This document shows positions 27,268 to 35,189 of a stretch of DNA of 35,200 nt, one piece after another. Where the stretch lies: positions 1-35,200 of the forward strand of contig NZ_NSDG01000005.1 in the NCBI RefSeq assembly GCF_002289345.1, written 5' to 3'. The translations under genes were made by a program, and so were the position numbers. Source of the stretch: Pseudoalteromonas sp. HM-SA03 (GTDB lineage: Bacteria; Pseudomonadota; Gammaproteobacteria; Enterobacterales; Alteromonadaceae). A model generated the notes under the pieces. The model was not told the DNA's origin. It did no database searches and worked only from the letters and a program-made list of their open reading frames with translations. Each line of letters starts with the position of its first letter. The stretch's first letter is position 1.

Positions 27268-27729
27268 ATGAAGACTATCTTGATAATGCGTCATGGTGAA
27301 GCCGAGCCTATGCAAGCGGATGATGCGAGTAGAAACTTAACCGAACAGGGGCTAAAGCAAGCCAAGGATATGGGGCAGTGGTTAAAACAGTACTTTGAGA
27401 TAAATGCCGCTTTAATAAGTCCGTTTACCAGAGCGCAGCAAACTGCCGAGCAAGTGCTTGCTGTGCAAACTCCTCGGTTGGTTGAAACTTGTTCTGATAT
27501 CGTACCGAGTGGTTCAGCACATACAGCCATTGATTATCTAGAAACGCTTATTTCAATGCACCCTGAGTATCAAACGTGGATTTTGGTGGCGCATATGCCA
27601 GTTGTAAGTTATCTAGTCGACCGCTTATGCCCCGATACTATGCCTATTTTCTCAACCGCAGCTGTCGCTATCATTGAGTATAATGAGCAAACAGGTCGAG
27701 CGGAGTTTACATCGATGCAATTACCTTAA
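27268..27729 (+). CDS. sixA: SixA-type phosphohistidine phosphatase
   Basis: Histidine-phosphatase superfamily member of 153 residues. The catalytic RHG is in MRHGEAEP near the N-terminus. SPFTRAQQTAEQV carries the second arginine and AHMPVVSYLVDRLCP the second histidine. Length and layout match E. coli SixA, which acts on phosphohistidine domains of signalling or nitrogen-PTS proteins. I start it at the ATG at 27268 (MKTILIMRHGE), as in homologues; an in-frame GTG at 27256 adds four residues and is itself part of the GAAGG upstream of the ATG. Confidence 0.9.
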   Translation: MKTILIMRHGEAEPMQADDASRNLTEQGLKQAKDMGQWLKQYFEINAALISPFTRAQQTAEQVLAVQTPRLVETCSDIVPSGSAHTAIDYLETLISMHPEYQTWILVAHMPVVSYLVDRLCPDTMPIFSTAAVAIIEYNEQTGRAEFTSMQLP

Positions 27730-27966
27730 GTCTTTCCATCAGTATTTTATAATAGAAAGGCTAAAACTTACCTTTAATCGGTCTAATGTCCTCTTTTTAA
27801 TTTTGTTTGAACTTTATCATTACACCGGTGTCATAGCTTTGGCACTGCAATCATGATTACCGACACGGTCAGTACATTTGTTTGGGCGCAAATTGTATTG
27901 TTCAGATAACCGGCACAGTTTCGACCACTGTGTGATGGTTCTGTTATCGGTAAAATTGTTTTTGTG

Positions 27967-28003
27967 GAACTTATATAGCTATAAGTTCAAAGGACAATTG
28001 TCC
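27967..28003. promoter_or_regulatory. Two adjoining palindromes upstream of the TonB receptor
   Basis: GAACTTATA-TAGC-TATAAGTTC (27967-27988) has perfect 9-bp arms. Four bases further lies the perfect 12-bp palindrome GGACAATTGTCC (27992-28003), followed by a T-rich stretch. They sit about 120 bp upstream of the putative -10 element. Their shape suits dimeric regulators. The second could instead fold into a weak hairpin with a trailing T run. Confidence 0.45.
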
Positions 28004-28114
28004 GCTTTTTTGTGTTTTTTGTTGCTAAATGTTGTAAACTGTCAGCTAACGTCGCTGAAAGTTGCAAAAAAATTGATTTTTTAGTCCGGTTTATAAAGCA
28101 AAGTAGAATTTACC

Positions 28115-28123
28115 TGCTATAAT
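28115..28123 (+). promoter_or_regulatory. Extended -10 promoter of the TonB receptor gene
   Basis: TGCTATAAT is a perfect extended -10 (TGn plus TATAAT at 28118-28123). No good -35 hexamer lies at the normal distance, which is common for extended -10 promoters. Transcription would begin near 28130, giving a leader of about 160 nt. Confidence 0.55.
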
Positions 28124-28138
28124 TACCGCCGTCTCGTT

Positions 28139-28176
28139 CAGCCTTACAAAGTTGTATCGCACTCTCGGCTGTAAGG
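28139..28176 (+). promoter_or_regulatory. Leader with mutually exclusive stems
   Basis: CCTTACA (28142-28148) can pair with TGTAAGG (28170-28176), while the overlapping CAGCC (28139-28143) can pair with GGCTG (28167-28171). The two pairings share bases on both sides, so they compete. I recognise no known riboswitch. Confidence 0.3.
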
Positions 28177-28287
28177 TCCGCGTTAGCCTATTTTGATCGC
28201 GAAAAATTGAACGTTCACGCCAAGTGAAACGGCGCCCAAATTTTTAAACCGTTGAACAAAGAGTGCACTAAAAGGTCGAAAACCAAC

Positions 28288-30570
28288 ATGAAAGCAATGA
28301 AAAGATCTACGTTAGCAACCCTCATTAATGCTACGTTGTTCTCTGCTGTGGCAGGTACTTCATTTTCTGCACTTGCTGAGGAAGAGCAAGCCAAAAAAAA
28401 TCAACTGGAAGTCATTCAAATCACTGCACGTAAACGTGTTGAAAATGCTCAGGAAGTGCCTGTGTCTGTTTCAGCACTTCAAGGTGATAACTTAAATGCT
28501 TACAGCTCTGCGGGTATGGACATTCGCTTTATGAATGCGAAGATCCCAAGTTTATCGGTAGAATCTTCGTTTGGTCGTACTTTTCCACGTTTTTATGTAC
28601 GTGGCTTAGGTAACACAGACTTCGATCTAAATGCTTCTCAACCTGTTTCTTTGGTTGTTGATGAAGTGGTTCAAGAAAACCCTATTCTAAAAGGCTTCCC
28701 TGTATTCGATATTGCACGTATTGAAGTATTACGTGGTCCTCAGGGCACGCTATTCGGTCGCAACACGCCAGCCGGTCTGGTTAAATTCGACACGGTAAAG
28801 CCAAGCCAAGAGTTTGACGGCTATGCTGCTGTTTCTTATGGTAGCCGCGGTGCGGTAGACTTTGAAGGCGCAGTAGGCGGCTCAGTAACTGACCGTGTAT
28901 CAACGCGTATTTCTGCATTGTGGCAGGAACAAGAAGACTATATAGATGTAAAAGCGCCAGGCTTCGAGAAAGAAGATTCTCTAGGTGGTTACAGCGAACA
29001 AGCCGTTCGTGTTCAGTTCCTATATGAAGGCGATGATTTTAATGGTCTACTAAACTACCACTATCGCGATTTGGATGGTCGCCCAATTGCATTTCGTGCG
29101 AATCTAATCGAGAAAGGCACAAACAACATTAATCCATTGTACGATAACGATGTGGTTTATCATGATGCGGCTTCTCGTTCAACGCAGCAAGTAGAGACTC
29201 AAGGTTTGAGCCTAAAACTTGAGTGGGATTTACCTGAGCATACTGTAACATCAATTACTGCTTGGGAAAGTGCTGAAATCTATTCTCGTGCAGATGTTGA
29301 TGGTGGTTACGGTCCAAATGGATCTGGCATTTCGGGCCCAGGTTTGATTATTTTCACTTCTGAAACAGCAGATGTTATTCCTGAGCACAACCAGTATACG
29401 CAAGAACTTCGTTTATCAAGCAACTTTTCAGGCGACTATAACTATCAGGTAGGTCTCTTCTTATTTGAAGAAGATCTCATGATTGAAAGCTATAGCTTCG
29501 ATACGAATGGCTATGATGCTGCGTATGCCCAGTATGGCGTGCAAAACGGTTACGCTTACCAAGATCAAGATACATCAGCATGGGCGGTATTCGGCTCTTT
29601 TGATTACACCGTGTCTGATGATTTAAAAGTAACTGCTGGTCTGCGTTATTCTGACGATGAGAAAGAGTTTTACGCTAAGCGCACTAAAAACCCAACACCT
29701 TGGAATGGTTCTCCTGACGTACTTGATGGCACCGCTAACCCAAGCGATAGCCACGTAAGCTGGGATTTAAGTGCGACTTATAAGCTAACTGATGACGTAA
29801 ACTTGTTTGGTCGCGTAGCTAACGGTTTCCGTGCTCCAAGTGTTCAAGGCCGTATTTTGTTCGGTGATGAAGTGACTGTTGCTAAGTCAGAAACTACCAA
29901 CTCAATTGAAGCAGGTATTAAGTCAGACGTACTTGATGGCCAAGGCCGTGTAAACGCGACGGTATTCTACTATCAGATGGATGACCAGCAGCTAACGGCT
30001 GTAGGTGGCGATTCAAACTTTAACCGCTTAGTGAATGCTGATAAAACAACCGGTTATGGTTTTGAGCTTGATACTGAGTGGGTGTTAACGGACGAGCTAA
30101 ATGCAACGTTTAACCTAAGCTATAACAAAACTGAGCTTGAAGATAAAAACCTTGCGGTTCAAGTTTGTGCTCAATGCACCGTCACAAACGCAGTTAATGG
30201 TCAGGGCCTAGCAGTACTTGACGGTAACAGCCTACCTCACGCTCCTGAGTGGATCGCAAACGCAACACTTCGCTACACGAAAGAGTTAGAAGATGGTGAG
30301 TTCTTCGTATATGGTGACATGTCTTACCGTAGCGAGATCGATTTCTTTTTATACAAATCAGTAGAGTTTGAAGGTGAAGCGTTATTTGAAACAGGTCTAC
30401 GTGCTGGTTATATGTGGTCTGAAGGCGATAACGAATATGAAGTATCTGCCTTTGTTCGTAACCTATTTGACGAGCAAGTGGTTATCGGTGGTGTAGACTT
30501 CAATAACAACACAGGTATGCTAAATGAAGCGCGCTTTATTGGTGCTGAATTCAAAGTGAAATTCTTCTAA
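28288..30570 (+). CDS. TonB-dependent outer-membrane receptor
   Basis: Outer-membrane ligand-gated channel of 760 residues, energised by TonB. The signal peptide ends SALA, followed by a TonB-box-like LEVIQITA and a plug domain at about residues 40-165 (ARKRVENAQEVPVSVSAL, RGLGNTD, IEVLRGPQGTLFGRNTPAG). The remainder is a 22-strand barrel (NGFRAPS, FELDTEW) ending in Phe. One late segment carries a CxxC pair (VCAQCTV). The substrate cannot be assigned: no siderophore, vitamin or sugar genes are adjacent. I start at the ATG at 28288 because a normal signal peptide begins there; the longer TTG-initiated frame puts charged residues first. Confidence 0.93.
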   Translation: MKAMKRSTLATLINATLFSAVAGTSFSALAEEEQAKKNQLEVIQITARKRVENAQEVPVSVSALQGDNLNAYSSAGMDIRFMNAKIPSLSVESSFGRTFPRFYVRGLGNTDFDLNASQPVSLVVDEVVQENPILKGFPVFDIARIEVLRGPQGTLFGRNTPAGLVKFDTVKPSQEFDGYAAVSYGSRGAVDFEGAVGGSVTDRVSTRISALWQEQEDYIDVKAPGFEKEDSLGGYSEQAVRVQFLYEGDDFNGLLNYHYRDLDGRPIAFRANLIEKGTNNINPLYDNDVVYHDAASRSTQQVETQGLSLKLEWDLPEHTVTSITAWESAEIYSRADVDGGYGPNGSGISGPGLIIFTSETADVIPEHNQYTQELRLSSNFSGDYNYQVGLFLFEEDLMIESYSFDTNGYDAAYAQYGVQNGYAYQDQDTSAWAVFGSFDYTVSDDLKVTAGLRYSDDEKEFYAKRTKNPTPWNGSPDVLDGTANPSDSHVSWDLSATYKLTDDVNLFGRVANGFRAPSVQGRILFGDEVTVAKSETTNSIEAGIKSDVLDGQGRVNATVFYYQMDDQQLTAVGGDSNFNRLVNADKTTGYGFELDTEWVLTDELNATFNLSYNKTELEDKNLAVQVCAQCTVTNAVNGQGLAVLDGNSLPHAPEWIANATLRYTKELEDGEFFVYGDMSYRSEIDFFLYKSVEFEGEALFETGLRAGYMWSEGDNEYEVSAFVRNLFDEQVVIGGVDFNNNTGMLNEARFIGAEFKVKFF

Positions 30571-30601
30571 TTCGCGCTACAGTGATTATAATAGAGTAAC
30601 T

Positions 30602-30626
30602 AAAGCCCGCATTAAGCGGGCTTTTT
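30602..30626 (+). terminator. Terminator after the TonB receptor gene
   Basis: AAAGCCCGC (30602-30610), loop ATTAA and GCGGGCTTT (30616-30624) form a perfect 9-bp stem running into T residues, 32 bases after the stop. The next gene begins 28 bases beyond. Confidence 0.92.
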
Positions 30627-30653
30627 AATGAAATTTTTATGTTAGGAGTGGAT

Positions 30654-30953
30654 ATGTCAGGTTTTTGGAATTATCGAGTGATATATTGTGAAGCAACGAA
30701 AGACGAAGCGGCTTTATATCAAATCCATGAAGTGGAATATAACTTAAATGGTAAAGTCACGAACTGGTCTGAAACGGGGGCTGCACCTTTTGGTCGTTCG
30801 ATGGAAGAGTTGCAAGCTGATGCAGATAGACTGAAGTCAGCTTTCGATAAGCCAATTCTAAAAGTAATTAGACAGCCACGAGGCTATACATTAGTTGAAG
30901 TTGATAGCGGTGAAGAAGCCACAGCTGAACCACCAGCAGGGATCAACGGTTAA
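30654..30953 (+). CDS. Small cytosolic protein of unknown function
   Basis: 99 residues with no signal peptide or membrane helix. I chose the ATG at 30654 because AGGAG (30643-30647) stands just before it; the ATG at 30639 lies upstream of that site. The first half reads FWNYRVIYCEA then YQIHEVEYNLNGKVTNWSE, a strand-turn-strand pattern like small widespread WNYR/HEVYY-type proteins with no known role. A helix follows (SMEELQADADRLKSAFDKP), and the tail is acidic and proline-containing, probably disordered. It lies 28 nt ahead of a HAD phosphatase gene on the same strand and is probably co-transcribed with it. The family likeness is from memory and tentative. Confidence 0.75.
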   Translation: MSGFWNYRVIYCEATKDEAALYQIHEVEYNLNGKVTNWSETGAAPFGRSMEELQADADRLKSAFDKPILKVIRQPRGYTLVEVDSGEEATAEPPAGING

Positions 30954-30981
30954 TTAGTACAACCAATATTAAGGAGTGTAA

Positions 30982-31635
30982 ATGCGTTTTCAGGCTGTTT
31001 TATTTGATTTTGACGGTACATTAGTTGACTCAGAAGCACTCCATTACCAAAGTTGGATGAAGGTGTTAGCCCCGTATCAGATTACTTATACGGAACATGA
31101 CTTTTGTGATGAGTTTTCGGGTGTACCAACGCTTAAAGCCGCGCATATACTCAAAGAAAGACACCAACTTGCGCCTTCTGCCTGTGATCTATGTGATGAA
31201 AAAAATATCGCCTTTGTCGCAACTGCTGCGGAAGTACTCCCCAGATTAATGCATTTTGCAAAGCAAGTGGTTGAATTAACCTCAAGGCGTTGTCCAATCG
31301 CACTCGTAACAGGAAGTAGCAAAGCAGAAGCGCTTCCTGTTTTACAACACTATCGGTTATTAGAGTTATTTTCTGTCATTGTGTGCAAAGACGATGTCGA
31401 ACAGCCGAAGCCTCATCCAGAACCTTATCGCAAGGCGCTCGCTGCGCTAAACATTGCGCCACACGAAGCGGTGGCAATAGAAGACACCTGCACAGGACTA
31501 ACCTCCGCCAAGGAAGCTGGGTTAACTGCGGTTGTCGTACCAAATATACACTCTAATAAACAAGATTTAAGTCTTGCCGATCATTCATTTATCGATCTCG
31601 AAGCGGTTTTTGACTGGCTTTGCCCTGAAAGGTAA
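30982..31635 (+). CDS. HAD-superfamily phosphatase / beta-phosphoglucomutase-like
   Basis: 217 residues of the HAD subfamily with an alpha-helical cap. Motif I is DFDGTLVDSE (nucleophile Asp9, acid Asp11), with the cap at about 15-90. Motif II is VTGSSKAEA, motif III is the KPHPEPYRKAL lysine, and motif IV is EDTCTGLTSAKEAG. This branch includes beta-phosphoglucomutases and small sugar-phosphate or riboflavin-precursor phosphatases; the substrate cannot be told. It has an excellent AAGGAG before the ATG at 30982 and probably forms a two-gene unit with the preceding 99-residue protein. Confidence 0.88.
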   Translation: MRFQAVLFDFDGTLVDSEALHYQSWMKVLAPYQITYTEHDFCDEFSGVPTLKAAHILKERHQLAPSACDLCDEKNIAFVATAAEVLPRLMHFAKQVVELTSRRCPIALVTGSSKAEALPVLQHYRLLELFSVIVCKDDVEQPKPHPEPYRKALAALNIAPHEAVAIEDTCTGLTSAKEAGLTAVVVPNIHSNKQDLSLADHSFIDLEAVFDWLCPER

Positions 31636-31638
31636 TAG

Positions 31639-31791
31639 CAATTGGTATAAACAGGGACTGTTAGTCAAAGCTATTCGATTTTACAAACGTCGATTCTTAT
31701 GCAATCTTTAAGCATGAAATTTGTTAATTTTTGATATCAGTGACTCTAAACGGCTCAAGAGTATGCCAATCGGTATTAGTACAGGGCACTG
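31639..31791 (+). repeat. Diverged direct repeat after the HAD gene
   Basis: CAATTGGTATAAACAGGGAC (from 31639) recurs in diverged form as CAATCGGTATTAGTACAGGG (from 31767), both followed closely by ACTG. The copies bracket most of the 187-bp spacer between the HAD and ligase genes. They may be remnants of a dispersed intergenic repeat. Confidence 0.35.
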
Positions 31792-31822
31792 GTATTAACT
31801 ATCCACTGCAAAGGATTATGCT

Positions 31823-32662
31823 ATGCGATATGTACCATTCTTGTTCTGTCTATTATTAGGTTTTTCCAATCTCCTTTATGGAAATGAAACCCACACAAAA
31901 ATCCAGCTCGCTTCGATATATCAAGGCGACGAAGATATTTCTAATTATCTTGTTAGTGAAAAATTCGATGGTGTTAGGGCCATTTGGGATGGCTCAAAAC
32001 TGCGTACGCGTGGCGGTCACTTAATTAAGGCGCCAGACTGGTTTACGCAAGGGCTACCTGATACATGGTTAGACGGTGAGTTGTGGGCTGGGTACAATAA
32101 CTTCGCTTTTGTGAGCGCGATAGCAAGACGCCATTCGCCTAATAATGAACACTGGCGTCAAGTGACTTATTATGTATTTGATGCGCCAAATTCTACAGAA
32201 ATATTCTCTCAGCGTCATGAGCGTTACTTAAGCCTACTAAGCCATATTGAGTTATCACACATTAAACCCGTCAAGCAGCTATCATTTGGCTCCGTTGATG
32301 AGCTAAACGACTATTATCATGGTGTCTTAAAGCGAGGCGGTGAAGGGGTTATTTTGCATGCTAAAAATGCCAAGCACGAAGATGGAAGAACAACCAACGT
32401 ATTAAAATACAAGCCGTACCTTGATGACGAAGCCATCGTGATTAAGCATTTACCCGGTAAGGGAAAGTACCAAGGGATGATGGGATCGCTATTGGTGAGA
32501 GATGAACAAGGTATGGAGTTTAAAGTTGGGTCGGGGTTTAGCGACGAAGAGCGCGCATCACCACCACCGATTGGTAGCCAAATTACCTATCGATATCAAG
32601 GATATACTAAGTTTGGTAAACCGCGTTTCGCGCGATTTTTAAGAGTAAGGCCAAAATTATAG
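31823..32662 (+). CDS. ligE: ATP-dependent DNA ligase with signal peptide (Lig E type)
   Basis: Minimal ATP-dependent DNA ligase of 279 residues. Its N-terminus (FLFCLLLGFSNLLYG) is a signal peptide, so it is predicted to act in the periplasm, as proposed for Lig E enzymes. Nucleotidyltransferase motifs are in order: motif I EKFDGVRA with catalytic Lys47, motif III DGELW, motif IIIa YVFDAP, motif IV EGVIL and motif V LKYKP. A short OB domain follows with KYQGMMGSLLV and ending FARFLRVRP. There is no DNA-binding insert, which fits Lig E. It stands alone. A link to DNA uptake has been suggested for the family, but no competence gene is nearby. Confidence 0.9.
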   Translation: MRYVPFLFCLLLGFSNLLYGNETHTKIQLASIYQGDEDISNYLVSEKFDGVRAIWDGSKLRTRGGHLIKAPDWFTQGLPDTWLDGELWAGYNNFAFVSAIARRHSPNNEHWRQVTYYVFDAPNSTEIFSQRHERYLSLLSHIELSHIKPVKQLSFGSVDELNDYYHGVLKRGGEGVILHAKNAKHEDGRTTNVLKYKPYLDDEAIVIKHLPGKGKYQGMMGSLLVRDEQGMEFKVGSGFSDEERASPPPIGSQITYRYQGYTKFGKPRFARFLRVRPKL

Positions 32663-32742
32663 AAAGCTACTACGACAGAGAAAGTTTGGGGATTTTTAGA
32701 CGCTAGCGAGCACAAAGACTCGCTATCAAAAGTGCAATGGAC

Positions 32743-33312
32743 TTATTCTGCACGGCCCATGAACTTGGATTCAGCAGTGTTGATCTTAATTTTATCACCG
32801 CTTGAAATATGCTCAGGAACTTGAACAACAAGGCCTGTCGTTAATGTCGCAGGCTTTGTTCTCGCGCTAGCAGATGCGCCCTTGATTGAAGGAGAGGTAT
32901 CTTCAATCACAAGCTCTACGCTGGAAGGCAAGTCGATAGAAACAGGCATGCCTTGAACTACGACGATAGATAAACCTTTAGTTGATTCATCGATAAATAG
33001 CAATTGCTCAGCAATAGACTCTTTATTTAGGTGGTATGGCGTGTAATCTTCATCATCCATAAACACATATTCATCACCATCTACATATGAAAGCATTGCA
33101 GGGCGGCGGTTAAGATCTGCAAGTGTCAGCATCTCTTCCGCTTTAAAAGTTTCATCTACTTTAGAGTTATCTACTACATCGTACATACGCATACGGTATA
33201 GGCTACCACCAGCGCGACCTTGTGGTACTGAGCGCTCAATGTCACGAACAATCATTACGCGGCCGTTATACTCGATCGCGGCATGTTTTTTTATTTCACT
33301 TGCCTTTGGCAT
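32743..33312 (-). CDS. efpL: Elongation factor P-like protein EfpL (YeiP)
   Basis: Translation factor related to EF-P that relieves ribosome stalling at difficult peptide bonds. The 189-residue protein has three EF-P domains: KOW-like N-terminal (1-65), central OB (66-125; [16 protein letters not shown]) and C-terminal OB (126-189; [22 protein letters not shown]). The loop that reaches the P-site tRNA reads SVPQGRAGG with Arg33 at its tip, where true EF-P has the modified lysine or rhamnosylated arginine. This loop and the ending KFMGRAE place it in the YeiP/EfpL group. AGGA precedes the ATG at 33312. Confidence 0.95.
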   Translation of the reverse strand: MPKASEIKKHAAIEYNGRVMIVRDIERSVPQGRAGGSLYRMRMYDVVDNSKVDETFKAEEMLTLADLNRRPAMLSYVDGDEYVFMDDEDYTPYHLNKESIAEQLLFIDESTKGLSIVVVQGMPVSIDLPSSVELVIEDTSPSIKGASASARTKPATLTTGLVVQVPEHISSGDKIKINTAESKFMGRAE

Positions 33313-33395
33313 AGCTTAATTCCTAATACAAATAAAGTTGGCACAATATAATCATTTTTCGGCTTTTTGGCGAGTTTCAAAACTCATTCTAAGCT

Positions 33396-34727
33396 TTAAA
33401 TACCGTATAAAGTCGTCATTTCTGAGTACTTGATCCCAAAGTGCTGGTCAAACCAACGGTTGATATAATCATGCTCGGGCTCAAGCTTGGCACAGCGTAG
33501 AATATTTTCACCTTTATTGGTGCCAAGTGCCTGTCCACAGTAATTTTGCTTCCAAGTCAGCGTAAGATCTTGAGAGAACTTTTTGAGTAATTCGTCAAAG
33601 GTCTTTTCTGTTATCTGTGAAAGATCAAGAAAGTCGGGAGACAGCGGTGTGATATCAAGTTGCTCAAAATCAGCCTGATGTGCACGTGTTTTATTATGCT
33701 TACTATCGCTTGCACTGCCTTTGATATAACGATGGGCTAAACTCGCCTCATAATTAACATTGATATCAAATTTCTCATCATAGATGGTCACCGGATAAGT
33801 AAATTCTCGTGTGACTTCGACAGTGTGTGTGTTATCTGAATTATTTGGGTCTGGTCGTTCAACTTCCTGCTGATAATGCTTACGCTGAATATATTGGTTG
33901 CTATTGCGGTAATAGTCCGCATCAACGTATAGTTCTAATGAAAGCTGTTTACTGCCTTCGCTATCAAACCAGAGGCTATTATTAAATGCCGTATTTAGGC
34001 TTGAGATAAATGCGCTGTATTGTCCTCTGATTGAGTTGCCAAAGCGCAAGCCAATATCAACACGATCTCTTATGTTCATTGCAAAATAACGACTTTTATC
34101 TTGGTTATCTACACGTAAACGTTTTGGAGTTTGCCACGCTAAACAGTATTTTTCCGTAAAACTTTTTAAATAGAAGCGCTGTCCGCTGACTTGTCCTGCA
34201 ATTTCATCACACTTTTTCTGCGCTTGCGTTCTTAGCGTGTCATAGTGGGTGCTCATGGCGCTTGCTAATTGCGCATTGCTGATCAGATGGCGATAATTAT
34301 GCTCAAACAGCTTAAACTTGTCGGGATAGGGCGTGTTTGATAGCGAGCGGGCTTCGTCGAGTAGCCATTGCCTCACGTAATCCAGCTCTTCTCTTTGGGT
34401 ATTTGCCATTGCGCCATTCGGTTTCATTTGCCACTGAGCTTGGTTTTTTACGATTTCTTCTAGCCTAGTTGCAGCAGCGGTGTAGTTATTTGCCAAACGC
34501 AGCATACGGACATCGATAAGACCTTTATCTATAAGCTTATCTCGCGCCAGTGTTAAACCTTGTTTCGCTTCAAGATCCTCAGGGTCTTCCGCGAGTGCTT
34601 GTGAATAGTATTCAGCAGCTTGGCGGTACATTCCTGCTTCGTAAAGTTTATTACCTTTATAAACCAGCGATTTACAGCCGCTAATAGCAGCCAATATTGC
34701 AATGATGATGGCGGTTTTCTTGATCAT
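33396..34727 (-). CDS. TPR-containing lipoprotein, unknown function
   Basis: Predicted lipoprotein of 443 residues. From the ATG at 34727 the signal peptide IKKTAIIIAILAAISGC has a lipobox with Cys18; a longer TTG start adds seven charged residues and is unlikely. Residue +2 of the mature protein is Lys, so there is no Asp inner-membrane retention signal and outer-membrane sorting is expected. One clear tetratricopeptide unit follows (KLYEAGMYRQAAEYYSQALAEDPEDLEAKQG). The remainder is mixed, with several Tyr/Asn-rich strands and a CGQALG segment. I do not recognise the family beyond the TPR. Confidence 0.85.
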   Translation of the reverse strand: MIKKTAIIIAILAAISGCKSLVYKGNKLYEAGMYRQAAEYYSQALAEDPEDLEAKQGLTLARDKLIDKGLIDVRMLRLANNYTAAATRLEEIVKNQAQWQMKPNGAMANTQREELDYVRQWLLDEARSLSNTPYPDKFKLFEHNYRHLISNAQLASAMSTHYDTLRTQAQKKCDEIAGQVSGQRFYLKSFTEKYCLAWQTPKRLRVDNQDKSRYFAMNIRDRVDIGLRFGNSIRGQYSAFISSLNTAFNNSLWFDSEGSKQLSLELYVDADYYRNSNQYIQRKHYQQEVERPDPNNSDNTHTVEVTREFTYPVTIYDEKFDINVNYEASLAHRYIKGSASDSKHNKTRAHQADFEQLDITPLSPDFLDLSQITEKTFDELLKKFSQDLTLTWKQNYCGQALGTNKGENILRCAKLEPEHDYINRWFDQHFGIKYSEMTTLYGI

Positions 34728-34950
34728 AATATCATTCCGTTCGCGCAAAAAGTTCCATAAGCACAGTTATTGATTTTAGTATCCATTCGTTTGACGTACA
34801 GGTGCACCCGTTCCTAAGCTTTTAACAGGCTTATAATACAGGGTTCTGGCGAAATCTACATCACTGTATTGTTACGATTTTATTTTGGGTAATATTGAAT
34901 CATTATGCTCAACGTAGCCTAAAAGTTCAGCTGCTTAAGTAAGATCAGAG

Positions 34951-34996
34951 CTCACAAACAACCGCATTTTCCTTTCATCACACCCGAAAAACATAA
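34951..34996. repeat. Intergenic direct repeat, copy 1
   Basis: Begins CTCACAAACAAC (34951-34962) and ends CATCACACCCGAAAAACATAA, the latter at 34976-34996. Copy 2 lies 160 bp on. The final blocks of the two copies differ at one base in 21, and the first blocks at one base in 12. Confidence 0.75.
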
Positions 34997-35031
34997 CAGC
35001 TCGGCGGGTGTACCACCTCCCACAAAGCTGT
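34996..35031 (-). repeat. REP-like stem-loop
   Basis: ACAGCT (34996-35001) pairs with AGCTGT (35026-35031) around a core whose minus strand reads TTTGTGGGAGGTGGTACACC (35007-35026). That core matches the element in the apaG-apaH gap at 15 of 20 positions. No reading frame covers it. Confidence 0.6.
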
Positions 35032-35110
35032 CTGCAATGCTAATTAGGAGGTTATGCTGATAGTTTTTGTAACCCTTGCAAACAGCTTCACCGTAAAAAT
35101 CGTAGACGAT

Positions 35111-35157
35111 CTCACAAGCAACTTATTCCCCCCCTCCATCACACCCGAAAAGCATAA
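35111..35157. repeat. Intergenic direct repeat, copy 2
   Basis: Begins CTCACAAGCAAC (35111-35122) and ends with CATCACACCCGAAAA plus GCATAA (35137-35157). It has the same order and nearly the same internal spacing as copy 1 (26 against 25 bases between block starts). Confidence 0.75.
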
Positions 35158-35172
35158 GCCGATATGCAATGT

Positions 35173-35189
35173 GCCGACAGGATGTCGGC
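35173..35189. repeat. Short palindromic hairpin with GGA loop
   Basis: GCCGACA (35173-35179) and TGTCGGC (35183-35189) are perfect arms around GGA. No T run follows before the window ends. It follows repeat copy 2 and is probably part of the same mosaic. Confidence 0.5.

Larger units (their letters stand above)
27730..28287. other. 558-bp gene-free leader region of the TonB receptor gene
   Basis: No convincing gene. A 68-residue frame here has a TTG start and no ribosome-binding site. The region holds two adjoining palindromes (27967-28003), an extended -10 promoter (28115-28123) and a leader of about 160 nt with competing stems (28139-28176). No Fur box was seen. Confidence 0.6.

Noticed and set aside
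27878-28084. 68-residue plus-strand open frame
   Set aside because: It starts with TTG, has no ribosome-binding site, overlaps the palindromes and shows no protein-like pattern.
27730-28287. Fur box upstream of the TonB receptor
   Set aside because: I looked for a GATAATGATAATCATTATC-like site and found none, so iron control is not claimed.
32704-32725. Hairpin TAGCGAG/CTCGCTA between the ligase and efpL genes
   Set aside because: A 7-bp stem exists, but no T run follows on either strand, so I do not call it a terminator.
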